Shown here one piece after another: positions 29,588-39,372 of a DNA stretch of 61,875 nt. How positions within the stretch are numbered: the first letter of the stretch is position 1; each line of letters starts with the position of its first letter. The DNA lies in the NCBI GenBank assembly GCA_019747795.1, contig JAIEQK010000136.1, forward strand, positions 1 through 61,875. The letters run 5' to 3'. This DNA is from Gammaproteobacteria bacterium (lineage in GTDB: Bacteria > Pseudomonadota > Gammaproteobacteria > Ga0077536). The position numbers and the translations under genes are program-made. The notes below the pieces were generated by a model. The model was not told the origin of the DNA, searched no databases, and was given only the letters and a program-made list of their open reading frames with translations.

Positions 29588-30676
29588 TCAGGCCTCGCGC
29601 GCGGCCAGCGCCGCGAGATGCCGACGCATGGCGAGACCGGCGGCGTCGGTTGGAATGTGCATCTCCGTGTAGTCGCCCGCCTGGTCGACCTGCTGCATGC
29701 GCGCGATCTGCTCCATCGCGAACTGGTCCTCGGTGAAGGCCTTGATCTGAGCCTCGCGCATGAAGGCGTCGATGTCCGGTCGGCCGCGCGCGAAGTTGCG
29801 GCAGCCGACGAACCAGTAATGCAGGCGATGGCGATCGATGGGCGTGATGACCTGCGCGACGCGGATGGTCGGCGGCGTTTCGTCCGCCGGCGTCGGCCGT
29901 TCGAGATTGCTGAGGATGCCGGTGTTGACGTGCAGTCCCGGCGCGACGAAGCGCGAGCCTGAGCTGCGCCGCGCGCGCTGCCCCTGCCAGCCGAGGGGCA
30001 CGGCATAGATGTCGGGCAGCATGCACTCGACGTGACGCCAGGCCTGGATGTCGGCGCCGGCCACCGCGAGCTCCACCGGCGCGCGCGCGTACTCCGGGGT
30101 GCCGAAGGTGCGCGGATGCAGGAAGGACAGGTGCGAGAGGTCGAGCAGGTTCTCGTGCATGTGCACGTAGCTCGAGGCGATCGGCAGGTAGCCGATGTAC
30201 ATGTCCCAGTCCGGCGCGCCGAGCCAGTCGGGATGGGGCAGGAGACTTTCGTCGGGCGCCGCCGGATCGCCGAACCACGCCCACACCAGGGGCGCGCGCT
30301 CGACCAGCGGATAGGCGCGCAGCCGCAGCTGCGGAGGAATCTTGTCCTGCATCGGGATCTCGACGCAGCGCCCGTCGGCGGCGTACTTGAGACCGTGGTA
30401 GCCGCAGCGGATGGCGTCCCCTTCCAGCGTGCCGTGGGCGAGCGGAAACGAACGGTGGCAGCAACGGTTCTGCAGTGCGACCGGCGTGCCGTCGGCGCGA
30501 CGGTAGAGCACGAGCGAGGTCTCCATCGCCTCGCGTCCGAGCGGCGTGCGCGTTATCTCCTCGGACAGCGCGACGACGTACCACGCGTTGCGGATGAGCG
30601 GCGTGTCGGCATCGGCGAGCAGGGTGCGCGCCGAAGACGGCGGCGCGGTGGCGGCACGGGCTTGGGAATCGGCCAT
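29588..30676 (-). CDS. Rieske [2Fe-2S] aromatic ring-hydroxylating / O-demethylase-type oxygenase alpha subunit
   Basis: NAWYVVALSEEI, CCHRSFPLAHGTLEGDAIRCGYHGLKYAADGRCVEIP, SSYVHMHENLLDLSHLSFLHPRTFG. Confidence 0.88.
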   Translation of the reverse strand: MADSQARAATAPPSSARTLLADADTPLIRNAWYVVALSEEITRTPLGREAMETSLVLYRRADGTPVALQNRCCHRSFPLAHGTLEGDAIRCGYHGLKYAADGRCVEIPMQDKIPPQLRLRAYPLVERAPLVWAWFGDPAAPDESLLPHPDWLGAPDWDMYIGYLPIASSYVHMHENLLDLSHLSFLHPRTFGTPEYARAPVELAVAGADIQAWRHVECMLPDIYAVPLGWQGQRARRSSGSRFVAPGLHVNTGILSNLERPTPADETPPTIRVAQVITPIDRHRLHYWFVGCRNFARGRPDIDAFMREAQIKAFTEDQFAMEQIARMQQVDQAGDYTEMHIPTDAAGLAMRRHLAALAAREA

Positions 30677-30753
30677 GGCGTCGGCTCCGGGGCGGAAATG
30701 ATTCACGCGAGCGCTGCCTATAATAGCGGCGGATTGTTCACGAGCGACGCGCC

Positions 30754-32047
30754 GATGTCCGCCCTCCGCTACCTCGCCGGCTTCGGCAACGAATTCGAGA
30801 GCGAAGCCCTGCCGGGCGCGCTGCCCCAGGGCCAGTTCTCCCCGCAGCGCCAGCCGCTCGGCCTCTACGCCGAGAAGTTCAGCTACACCGCCTTCACCGC
30901 GCCACGCGGCGAGAACCGCCGCACCTGGCTCTACCGCATTCGCCCTTCGGTGCTGCGCGGCCGCGCCGTGCCCATGGCGCAGGGCGAAGTGCGCACCGCG
31001 CCAGCGCCCGAGGCGCCGGTGACGCCCGATCCGCTGCGCTGGGATCCCCTGCCCATCCCCGATCGTCCCCACGACTTCGTCGACGGCCTCGTGACCATCG
31101 CCACCAACGGCGACTGCGCGGCGCAGACCGGTCTCGCCGTGCATCTCTTCACCGCCAACACCGGGATGGGGCGCAGGTTCCTGCAGGTGAACGACGGCGA
31201 GCTCCTGTTCGTGCCGCAGAGCGGCGCCTTCAGGCTCGCCACCGAGTGCGGCGTGCTCGAGGTGGCGCCGGGGGAAATCGCCTACGTGCCGCGCGGCATG
31301 AAGTTCCAGCTCGAGCCGCTGGACGGCGCGGTGCGCGGTTACCTCGCGGAGAACTACGGGGCGCCGCTCAGGCTGCCGGAGCGCGGACCGGTGGGCTCGG
31401 ACGGCTACGCCAACAACCGCGACTTCCTCGCGCCCGTCGCCGCTTTCGTCGACGACGACCTGCCGGCCGAGCTGGTGTGGAAATTCGCCGGGCGGCTCTA
31501 CAGCGTGCCGCTCGCCCATCACCCGCTGGATGTCGTCGCCTGGGTCGGCAACGCGGTGCCGTGGAAGTATTCACTCGCACGCTTCAACGCGATGAACACC
31601 GTGACCTTCGATCACCCCGACCCGTCGATCTTCACCGTGCTCACCTCGCCGTCGGCCACACCCGGCGTGGCGAATCTCGACTTCGTGATCTTTCCGCCGC
31701 GCTGGTCTGTGGCCGAACACAGCTTTCGTCCGCCCTGGTTCCACCGCAACACCATGAGCGAGCTGATGGGCCTGGTGCAGGGGCAGTACGACGCGCGCAA
31801 GGCGGGCTTCGAGCCGGGCGGCGTGAGCCTGCACAACGCCTTCGTGCCCCATGGGCCCGAGGCCAGTGTGTTCGAGGCCGCGAGCAACGCGGAGTTGAAG
31901 CCGGTCAAGCACCGCGACACGCTGGCCTTCATGTTCGAGAGTCGCTACCTCTACCAGCCGACCGCCTGGGCGCTGGCGAGTCCCACGCTGCAGGCCGACT
32001 ACATCGACTGCTGGCGGGGGCTCGCGCGGCGTTTCGACGGCGGCTGA
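30754..32047 (+). CDS. hmgA: Homogentisate 1,2-dioxygenase
   Basis: YLAGFGNEFESEALPGALPQGQFSPQRQPLGLYAEKFSYTAFTAPRGENRRTWLYRIRPSV; VIFPPRWSVAEHSFRPPWFHRNTMSELMGLVQGQYDAR; GPEASVFE. Confidence 0.97.
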
Positions 32048-32051
32048 GCGC

Positions 32052-33263
32052 TCAGCCCACGCTCACCGGCAGACGTTCGATGGCGCGGAAGCGCGCGCGC
32101 CGCGCCCGGTGCACGGGTCCGGCGAGCGCGAGCGCCGGAAAGCGCGTGACCAGGCGCTGGATCGCGATACGCGCCTCGAGCCGCGCGACCGCGAGCCCGG
32201 CGCAGGTGTGGATGCCGGCGCCGAAGGACAGGTGGGGGTTGGGCGCACGGCTGATGTCGAAATCGTCCGGGCGTTCGAATACCGCGGGGTCGCGGTTCGC
32301 CGCACCGATGGCAAGCGTCAGCACCGCGCCGGCCTCGAGCGCCTGGCCGCCGAGCGCGGTGTTCGCCGTCACCGTGCGATTGCCGAGCTGCACCGGCGCC
32401 TCGTAGCGCAGGCATTCCTCCACCGTGCTGTCGATGAGATCCGGCGTCGCGCGCAGCCGCGCGAGCTCGCGCGGGTGACCGAGCAGTGCCAGCACGCCGT
32501 TGCCGATCAGGTTGGTGGTGGTCTCGTGCCCGGCGTTCAGCAGGAAGATGCACTGGTGGTGGATTTGGAATTCGCTCAAGGAGAAGCCGCCGCTCTCCCA
32601 GCGGATGAGGCGGCTGATGATGTCATCCGCGTCCGCGGCCCGCGCGCGACGCTCGGCGATGAGCGTGGCCAGGAACTCGACGAACTCGCTGACCGCGGCA
32701 TTACCCTCATCCAGGCGCGTCGGGTCGGAGCCGAACTCGAGCGCGCCCAGGATGGCGTTCGACCAGCGCTGCAGCGGACCGCGATCCTCGCGCCGCACGT
32801 CCAGCAGGTTGCCGATCACCTCGATGGGAATGGCCCCGGCGAAGTCGCGCATCAGGCAGCACTCACCCTTCGCCGCCATGTCGTCCAGCAGGCCGTCGAC
32901 CAGCGTCTCGAGCGCGGGCGCCATCGCCGCCACGGTGCGCGGCGCGAGCGCATCGCCGATGGCCTTGCGCACCTGGGTATGCAGCGGCGGATCGTTGAAC
33001 ACCAGGCTCGTGGTGTGGTGCTCGTAGAGCGGGCTCGCGCCGAACATCGGCAGGAACTGCTGGCGCTTGTCGGAGCTGAACAGGCGTGGATTGCGGTACA
33101 CCTGCGCGAGGTCCGCGTGGCGGGTGATGAGCCAGCTGCCGTCCGGGCAGCGGTGCACGGGACGCTCGGCACGCAGCGCGTGGAACCACGGGTAGGGGTC
33201 GTCGTAGAAGCCTTCGGGGAGACGACGCAGGTCGAAGTCGGAAACGGCGGGGACGGTGCTCAT
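32052..33263 (-). CDS. Cytochrome P450
   Basis: LNAGHETTTNLIGNG (I-helix), EECLRYEAPVQ (ExxR), HLSFGAGIHTCAGLAVARLEARIA (heme Cys loop). Confidence 0.96.
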   Translation of the reverse strand: MSTVPAVSDFDLRRLPEGFYDDPYPWFHALRAERPVHRCPDGSWLITRHADLAQVYRNPRLFSSDKRQQFLPMFGASPLYEHHTTSLVFNDPPLHTQVRKAIGDALAPRTVAAMAPALETLVDGLLDDMAAKGECCLMRDFAGAIPIEVIGNLLDVRREDRGPLQRWSNAILGALEFGSDPTRLDEGNAAVSEFVEFLATLIAERRARAADADDIISRLIRWESGGFSLSEFQIHHQCIFLLNAGHETTTNLIGNGVLALLGHPRELARLRATPDLIDSTVEECLRYEAPVQLGNRTVTANTALGGQALEAGAVLTLAIGAANRDPAVFERPDDFDISRAPNPHLSFGAGIHTCAGLAVARLEARIAIQRLVTRFPALALAGPVHRARRARFRAIERLPVSVG

Positions 33264-33416
33264 GGGCCTATTCTGGCCGCGAGGCGCGTAGTCGATCCAG
33301 CCGCCGCCACTAGCGCGGGACTTGATCCAGGACAGTGAATCATTCCGCAATTTCGAGCGCGTGCTCGCGAGTCTTCTGTTAAAGTTTCACCTCACCCGGA
33401 GGAAGGAACAACAATA

Positions 33417-34073
33417 ATGAGCGTCAACAACAACAATCGACGCGAGCTGTACCGCTACGAGCCGCCCCCGGTGTGGGCGCCGATCCTGAGCGTACTGCTC
33501 CACGGCCAGCGCATCGCGGCGGACCGCGTCATCGACGTCAACCTGAAGGGGGTGCGCGTCACCTTCGCGACCACCCGCCTGGCGACGCTGCCGGTCGGCG
33601 CAACGATCACGGCATCGATCCAGGCACCCGGCCTGGACGGCTGCGCCGATCTGCACGGTCGCGTGGTGTTCAGCGAGGTGCGAGGCACGGACCTGGTGGT
33701 GGCGATCGCGTTCGACGCGGCGCCCGATCTCGGCGATCGCGTGACGGCAGACTTCTTCAGCGTGTTCAACCGCCGCAACGCGCGACGCCAGAGTCCCGCG
33801 CCGGGCGCGGACAAGGTCTCGGCGCTGGTGCTGAATGCCGCTGGCGAGCCCGACGGCGTGATCGACCTCGAGCTCCGCGACCATTCCGACTGGAGCGTCG
33901 GTTTCGTGGTCGATGGAGATACCGATGCGTTCCTGCGCGAGGGCGCCGCGGTGGCCCTGCCCACCCCCGACGGCCCCCACACCGTGCGACCCGCCGTGGT
34001 CCGACGCCGGGAAGCGCAGGACGACAGCGTGTACTACGGATGCAGCTTCGACGACGGCGCGCCCGCGGGCTGA
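33417..34073 (+). CDS. PilZ-domain-like protein
   Basis: RRELYRYEPPPVWAPI...RVIDVNLKGVRVTF...YYGCSF resembles the RxxxR / DxSxxG PilZ layout. Confidence 0.5.
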   Translation: MSVNNNNRRELYRYEPPPVWAPILSVLLHGQRIAADRVIDVNLKGVRVTFATTRLATLPVGATITASIQAPGLDGCADLHGRVVFSEVRGTDLVVAIAFDAAPDLGDRVTADFFSVFNRRNARRQSPAPGADKVSALVLNAAGEPDGVIDLELRDHSDWSVGFVVDGDTDAFLREGAAVALPTPDGPHTVRPAVVRRREAQDDSVYYGCSFDDGAPAG

Positions 34074-34187
34074 CCCCGAGCGGCAAAACTTTGTCACTGG
34101 CCGGCGCGACGAAGACTGTCGCACTGGCATGGGGCGGCGCGCTTGGCTAGAGTGCGCTGACCAATCGGATTCTGGTGGCGCTGAAGC

Positions 34188-36998
34188 ATGGAGACGAAGC
34201 GACGGCGTCCAGGTCGACGGGCTGCGCACCTGCGGCGCATCGTCTTCGCCGCTGGCGCGCTCATGGGCGGCAGCGTCCAGGCGGATCCCACCGCCCTGCT
34301 CGTCGTGTCCGGTCCGCCGTTCGGCGACACGCCCTACGAAGACACTACCGTCACGCCCGAGCCGACGCCGCTCACCGTGCGCTTCTTCGGCACCGAAGAG
34401 CCGCAGGTGGTGGAGTTCACGAGTCACCTGTCACCCGCCGCCGTGCCTGGCGGCCTCACCATCAGCAAGCTGCGCTTCACGGCCATCGCCGGTGGCCTGC
34501 GAGTCCTGATGAATCCCGTGCAGATCACCTTGAGCGATGGCTCGAGGTACTGCGCGCCGCCGAACCAGCAGACCATGAGCCCGTCGTTCACGCGGCTGCA
34601 GTACGTCAACAAGCAGGTGGCGGACTTCGCGCTGTCGTTCAGCACGACCTGTAATGGCGACCCGACCACCAGCATCAATGCCAACCTGAGCTACATCGAA
34701 CCCGCGCTGCTCGCGCCGGACTTGGTCACGGTGCGCGGACGCGCCTGGGACGACGTCAACCGCAACGGCGTGCGCGATCCGGGTGAATTCCTCATCCCCG
34801 GCGCCAGCATCGCCGCGGTCGCGCAAGCGGCTATGCCGCCGGGTGCCGGCGCGCTGGCTGAGCAGCGCGTGCGCGTATGGGACGACGGCTTCTACGAGAT
34901 CAAGCTCAGACCCCTGGCCTATCGCTTCCTCGGCACCTGCCCACAGAACTATGGCCCGACCACGGCCGACGCGTCGAACAACGACACGACGGACAACGAT
35001 TTCTCGACGGCGCCCAACGACTTCGGCGCCCAGGGCACGGGCCCCGTCCTCGATCTCAGCGGTGCGGCTGCAGGCGCCGTCGTCACGGGTCCGGATCTCG
35101 GCTGTCGCAATACGCGCAACGTCATCGCCGGGCACCTGTGGTACGACCGGAATCGCAACGGTCAACGGGACGGCGGCGAGGATGCGAGCGGACAGGTTCG
35201 CCTGATGCGCTTCAACGTCAGCACCCAGGCCTGGGATCTCTTCACCGAACTGAACATCGGCTTCGACGGTCAGTTTTCGGCCGAGGTGGATCCGGGCCGC
35301 TGGCGCATCGAGTTTCCATTGGCACAACGCCCACCCGGTGAGGCGCTCGCGCCCACCCTGCTGGGCGCCGCCCAGGAGTTCAACGACAGCGACCTGCTGC
35401 CCGACGGTACGACCCCTCCAGTGGACGTGGGCGGCGGCGGCCTGTGGCAGGATTTCGATGTAGGCTACATCGACCCGGTGGGCACGGTGACCGGCCGAGT
35501 GTGGCGCGACCTGAACGGCGATGGGGTCTGCTGCTTCCCCGACGAGCCGGGCGTGTTCGGCGTCAGCGTCAGCCTGCTGCATGAGGGCGTGGTCGTCGAT
35601 ACCGTGACCACGGACGAGGGAGGGACTTACCTCTTTCATGGCGTGGTCGAGGGCAGCGGCTATCGTCTGCGACTCAACATGGACATTCCCGCGGAACGGC
35701 GCAGACGGGCGATTTCTCCACACAATGCGTTCGAGGACTGGGCGGACAGCGACCTCGATCCGGCCACGCTGCTGAGCGATCCCTTCTCCACCTTGGGCGA
35801 CCATTTCACCGTCACCGGCGGCGACATCGGCCTCAAGGTGCCGGGGCTCGGGACCGTCAGCGGCCAGGTGTGGAACGACCTCAATGCGAACGGTCTGCGC
35901 GAGCGTGGCGAGCCGCCCCTGCGGAATTTCTCGGTAGCGGTGTGGCCGGGCCCCGTGCAGAACGGCGGTGACGCGCTGGCGGGGGCGAGTAGCGATGCGC
36001 GCGGCCAGTACAGCATGGACGTAGCCGCCGGCGCGAACCGCCTGCTGCGGGCCTACCTGCCCTATGGCTGGGAACTGGCACCGCGCGGGGTGAACGGCGC
36101 GAACGACAGCGATGCCGGCGGACCACCCTTCACGCTGCGCGTGGACCAGACCTTGCGGCGCGACATCGGCGTCTACCAGCCCGCTCGCACTTCGGTGTCA
36201 CTCGCCGACTACTGGCCCCTGTACGTCGGCGCGAGATGGACCTACAGCGGCGGAGGCGCGGCGAATCTCACGCTGCGCGTGACCGCCAAGCGCAGTCTTC
36301 ACGGCAGCGAAGTCTACACAGTGTCCGAGAGCGGCACCGGCAACGAGTACCTCATCTCGCTCGACCGGCAGGGACTGCGCCTGCACGGCTACACGCTCAG
36401 GGGCGCGGACTCCCGGCTGCAGGGCGAGGCGCTGTCGCCCATGCCCTGGGCGCCGGCGAGCTTGCGCGGGCGTCAGGTCATGCAAGGCAACGCGCGGGTC
36501 AAGGGCACGTTGAGTTCGGGGGGCGAGAGCGAATCCGGCGAGGGTGCGCTCAAGTACCGGACCACGGTCGCGTGGCGGCAGCTGGATTCTTCCAACCCGG
36601 TCAGTCTGCGCGAGCTCGACGTGCGTTTCACCGCCAGCGGTCGAGTCAGCGGCCTCGCAATCGCCATGGAGGCGGGCTTCATCCTGCGTCCCGGCGTAGG
36701 GCCGACGCGCTGGCGCACCGTCGGCGGCGACGTCGATCTCATCCGCTACACGCTCGACCCGGACGGCGACCGCATCAACGCCGATCACGACAACTGTCTG
36801 CGCGCAAAGAACGCATCACAGGCCGACCGCGACGTCGACGGGGTCGGTGATGTGTGCGACTTGGATGACGACGATGACACGGTGCTGGACAGCCGCGACA
36901 ACTGCCCGCTGCTCACCAATGCCGATCAGAAGAACCGCGACGGCGATACGCGGGGCGACGCCTGCGATCGCCGCCCCACGGTCAGGGACAAACCCTGA
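34188..36998 (+). CDS. Large secreted protein with SdrD B-like repeats and C-terminal thrombospondin type-3 Ca-binding repeats
   Basis: GRAWDDVNRNGVRDPGE, GHLWYDRNRNGQRDGGE, GRVWRDLNGDGVCCFPDEPG, GQVWNDLNANGLRERGEPP; then DPDGDRINADHDNC...DRDVDGVGDVCDLDDDDDTVLDSRDNCPLLTNADQKNRDGDTRGDACD. Confidence 0.85.
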   Translation: METKRRRPGRRAAHLRRIVFAAGALMGGSVQADPTALLVVSGPPFGDTPYEDTTVTPEPTPLTVRFFGTEEPQVVEFTSHLSPAAVPGGLTISKLRFTAIAGGLRVLMNPVQITLSDGSRYCAPPNQQTMSPSFTRLQYVNKQVADFALSFSTTCNGDPTTSINANLSYIEPALLAPDLVTVRGRAWDDVNRNGVRDPGEFLIPGASIAAVAQAAMPPGAGALAEQRVRVWDDGFYEIKLRPLAYRFLGTCPQNYGPTTADASNNDTTDNDFSTAPNDFGAQGTGPVLDLSGAAAGAVVTGPDLGCRNTRNVIAGHLWYDRNRNGQRDGGEDASGQVRLMRFNVSTQAWDLFTELNIGFDGQFSAEVDPGRWRIEFPLAQRPPGEALAPTLLGAAQEFNDSDLLPDGTTPPVDVGGGGLWQDFDVGYIDPVGTVTGRVWRDLNGDGVCCFPDEPGVFGVSVSLLHEGVVVDTVTTDEGGTYLFHGVVEGSGYRLRLNMDIPAERRRRAISPHNAFEDWADSDLDPATLLSDPFSTLGDHFTVTGGDIGLKVPGLGTVSGQVWNDLNANGLRERGEPPLRNFSVAVWPGPVQNGGDALAGASSDARGQYSMDVAAGANRLLRAYLPYGWELAPRGVNGANDSDAGGPPFTLRVDQTLRRDIGVYQPARTSVSLADYWPLYVGARWTYSGGGAANLTLRVTAKRSLHGSEVYTVSESGTGNEYLISLDRQGLRLHGYTLRGADSRLQGEALSPMPWAPASLRGRQVMQGNARVKGTLSSGGESESGEGALKYRTTVAWRQLDSSNPVSLRELDVRFTASGRVSGLAIAMEAGFILRPGVGPTRWRTVGGDVDLIRYTLDPDGDRINADHDNCLRAKNASQADRDVDGVGDVCDLDDDDDTVLDSRDNCPLLTNADQKNRDGDTRGDACDRRPTVRDKP

Positions 36999-37039
36999 AC
37001 TATCTTCTGCGCCGCGCAGCTGCGCTCACATGGCGACGC

Positions 37040-37252
37040 TTACTTGCCGTCGCGTTCTGCCGCCGTACTTGCCGCCACCAGCCAGTCCGGCAATGGCCCA
37101 TCGCCCGCGTTGTCGATCACGTACTGACGAATGAGCTTGCGCACGACCTGCGAGGGGGTGAGGTCCTGACGCGCGCAGATGTCCTCGAACATCTTCTTCT
37201 TGCGCGGATCGATGAGGATGGTGAGGCGAGCGGTTCTCTGTTCCATGAACAC
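37040..37252 (-). CDS. Ribbon-helix-helix (CopG/Arc-like) protein
   Basis: RTARLTILIDPRKKKMFEDICARQDLTPSQVVRKLIRQYVID. Confidence 0.78.
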   Translation of the reverse strand: MFMEQRTARLTILIDPRKKKMFEDICARQDLTPSQVVRKLIRQYVIDNAGDGPLPDWLVAASTAAERDGK

Positions 37253-37362
37253 ATTTAATGTTAATCATACTATCATTGCAATAGTCTTTAACGCTAATAT
37301 GCGTCAATGACCACCCGCGTGCCCAGGGACGCAGCCGAGGTCTCGACCTCGACCTCGTCCCC

Positions 37363-39372
37363 ATGATGCCGGCGCTCGGCGCCCTGCCGATCGTACTCGC
37401 GCTGCTCGGCGCCTGGCTGGCGCTGGGCGCGGCGGGCCTCCTGGCGCTCGAGCGGCAGGTCTTCGTTGCTCGCGTCCTGTTTCCGCTCGGCGCCGCGCTC
37501 GGCGCGGCACTCGCCGTCTGTGCCGCCGCCGCGCTCGCGGAGCCGCCGCAGAGCCTGGTGCTGCCGCTCGGTCCACCGGGACTTCCCCTCAGTGTGCGGC
37601 TGGACGGTCTGGCCGCGCTGTTCCTGCTGCTGCTGGGCGGCGTGAGCGCGGGCGTGTCGTGTTTCGCCGCCGGCTATTTCGCGCGGCGCGAAGGCGCGCC
37701 GCCTGGATTGATCTGCCTCGCCTACCACCTGTTCCTGGCCGCCATGGGCCTGGTGCTGCTGGCCGACGACGCCTACAGCTTCATGCTCGCCTGGGAGACC
37801 ATGGCGCTCGCCTCGTTCTTCCTGGTCATCACCAACGATCGCGATGCCGAGACGCGCGGCGCGGCCTTCCTCTACCTGCTGGTGGCTCACGTCGGCGCCG
37901 TCGCGCTGCTGGCGTGCTTCGCCGTGGTGGCCAACGCCGGCGGCGGACTCGGCTTCGCCGCCATGCGCGCGCAGCCGCCCGCCGGCGACGCCGCCACGCT
38001 CGCCTTCACCCTCGCGCTGGTCGGCTTCGGCGCGAAGGCCGGACTGCTGCCGCTGCACGGCTGGCTGCCGGAAGCGCATCCCGCCGCGCCCTCGCCGGTG
38101 TCGGCGCTGATGAGCGCGGTGATGTTGAAGACCGCGCTGTACGGGATGTTGCGGGTAGGCCTGGACCTGCTGGGCGCGCCGGCCGCCGGCTGGGGCGTGG
38201 CGCTGCTCGCGCTCGGTCTCGGCAGCGCGCTCTACGGCGTCATCTACGCCGCGGTACAGGTCGACATGAAGCGCCTGCTCGCCTATTCGTCGATCGAGAA
38301 CCTGGGGCTGATGTTCGCGGGCGTGGGCCTCGCGATGGTGTTCGAAGCCCACGGCAAACCGACCTTCGCGGCGCTGGCGCTGTGCGCCGTGCTGTTCCAG
38401 GCGCTTGCCCATGCGCTGTTCAAGAGCCTCTTGTTCAGCGCGACCGGCGCGGTGCTGCACGCGACCGGCGAGCGCAACCTCGGCCGCCTCGGCGGTCTCA
38501 TGCGCTACATGCCGCAGGTGGCCTGGCTGTCGCTCGTCGGCGCGCTGACCAGCGCCGGCCTGCCGCCGCTCGCGGGCTTCGTCGCCGAGTGGCTGCTGCT
38601 GCAGGGCTTCCTGTTCACGCCCGAACTGCCCGACTCCTTCCTGAACATGCTGATCCCGGTGGCGGCCGCGCTGGTCGCGCTGATCGCGGCGCTGGCGAGC
38701 TACACCATGGTGAAGTTCTTCGGCGTGGTGTTCCTCGGCCGTCCGCGCGAGCCGGCGCTGACCGCCGCGCACGACGCTTCGCTGCCGGAACGCCTGGGCC
38801 TGGCGTGGCTCGCCGCGGGCTGCATCGCGCTCGGCCTGCAGCCGCTGCCGCTGCTGCGCGCACTCGATGACAGCACGCGCATGCTCGGCGCCGAGGCTTT
38901 GAGCGCGACGCTCGGGCAGCACACGTGGCTGGTGGCGCCGGTGGCGGTCGAGCGCGCGAGCTACGCGCCACTGCTGGTGCTGCTTGGCGTAGGCGCGGTA
39001 TTCGCGCTCACCTTCCTCGGCGTGCGCCAGCTGTTCCATGGCCGCGCGCGCCGCGCCGCGCCCTGGGACTGTGGCTTTCCGCTGCAGACCGCACGCATGC
39101 AGGACACGGCCGAAGGCTTCGGCATGCCCATCCGCCAGATCTTCGAACCCTTCTTCCACCTGCGACGCGAACTGCCGAGCGCCTTTGATCGCGCGCCACG
39201 CTATCGCGTGACGCTCGAGGACCGCGCCTGGCGCGCGCTCAGCCTGCCGGTCGCGCGCGGGGTCGAGGCCTGCACGCGCCTGGTCGCGCACCTGCAGCAG
39301 GGGCGCATCGCCCTCTACCTGCTCTACAGCTTCGCGACGCTGATCGCGCTGCTGCTGGTGACCATGCCGTGA
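37363..39372 (+). CDS. hyfB: HyfB/NuoL-like proton-conducting membrane transporter subunit
   Basis: LAWETMALASFFLVITND, GFGAKAGLLPLHGWLPEAHPAAPSPVSALMSAVMLKTALYGMLR, LLAYSSIENLGLMFAGVGLAMVF, ALAHALFKSLLFSATGAVLHATGERNLGRLGGLMRYMP. Confidence 0.93.
   Translation: MMPALGALPIVLALLGAWLALGAAGLLALERQVFVARVLFPLGAALGAALAVCAAAALAEPPQSLVLPLGPPGLPLSVRLDGLAALFLLLLGGVSAGVSCFAAGYFARREGAPPGLICLAYHLFLAAMGLVLLADDAYSFMLAWETMALASFFLVITNDRDAETRGAAFLYLLVAHVGAVALLACFAVVANAGGGLGFAAMRAQPPAGDAATLAFTLALVGFGAKAGLLPLHGWLPEAHPAAPSPVSALMSAVMLKTALYGMLRVGLDLLGAPAAGWGVALLALGLGSALYGVIYAAVQVDMKRLLAYSSIENLGLMFAGVGLAMVFEAHGKPTFAALALCAVLFQALAHALFKSLLFSATGAVLHATGERNLGRLGGLMRYMPQVAWLSLVGALTSAGLPPLAGFVAEWLLLQGFLFTPELPDSFLNMLIPVAAALVALIAALASYTMVKFFGVVFLGRPREPALTAAHDASLPERLGLAWLAAGCIALGLQPLPLLRALDDSTRMLGAEALSATLGQHTWLVAPVAVERASYAPLLVLLGVGAVFALTFLGVRQLFHGRARRAAPWDCGFPLQTARMQDTAEGFGMPIRQIFEPFFHLRRELPSAFDRAPRYRVTLEDRAWRALSLPVARGVEACTRLVAHLQQGRIALYLLYSFATLIALLLVTMP

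Noticed and set aside
37294-39291. 665-aa minus-strand ORF opposite hyfB
   Set aside because: Antisense to a clearly conserved membrane protein; low-complexity R/H/Q/E-rich composition typical of GC-rich shadow ORFs.
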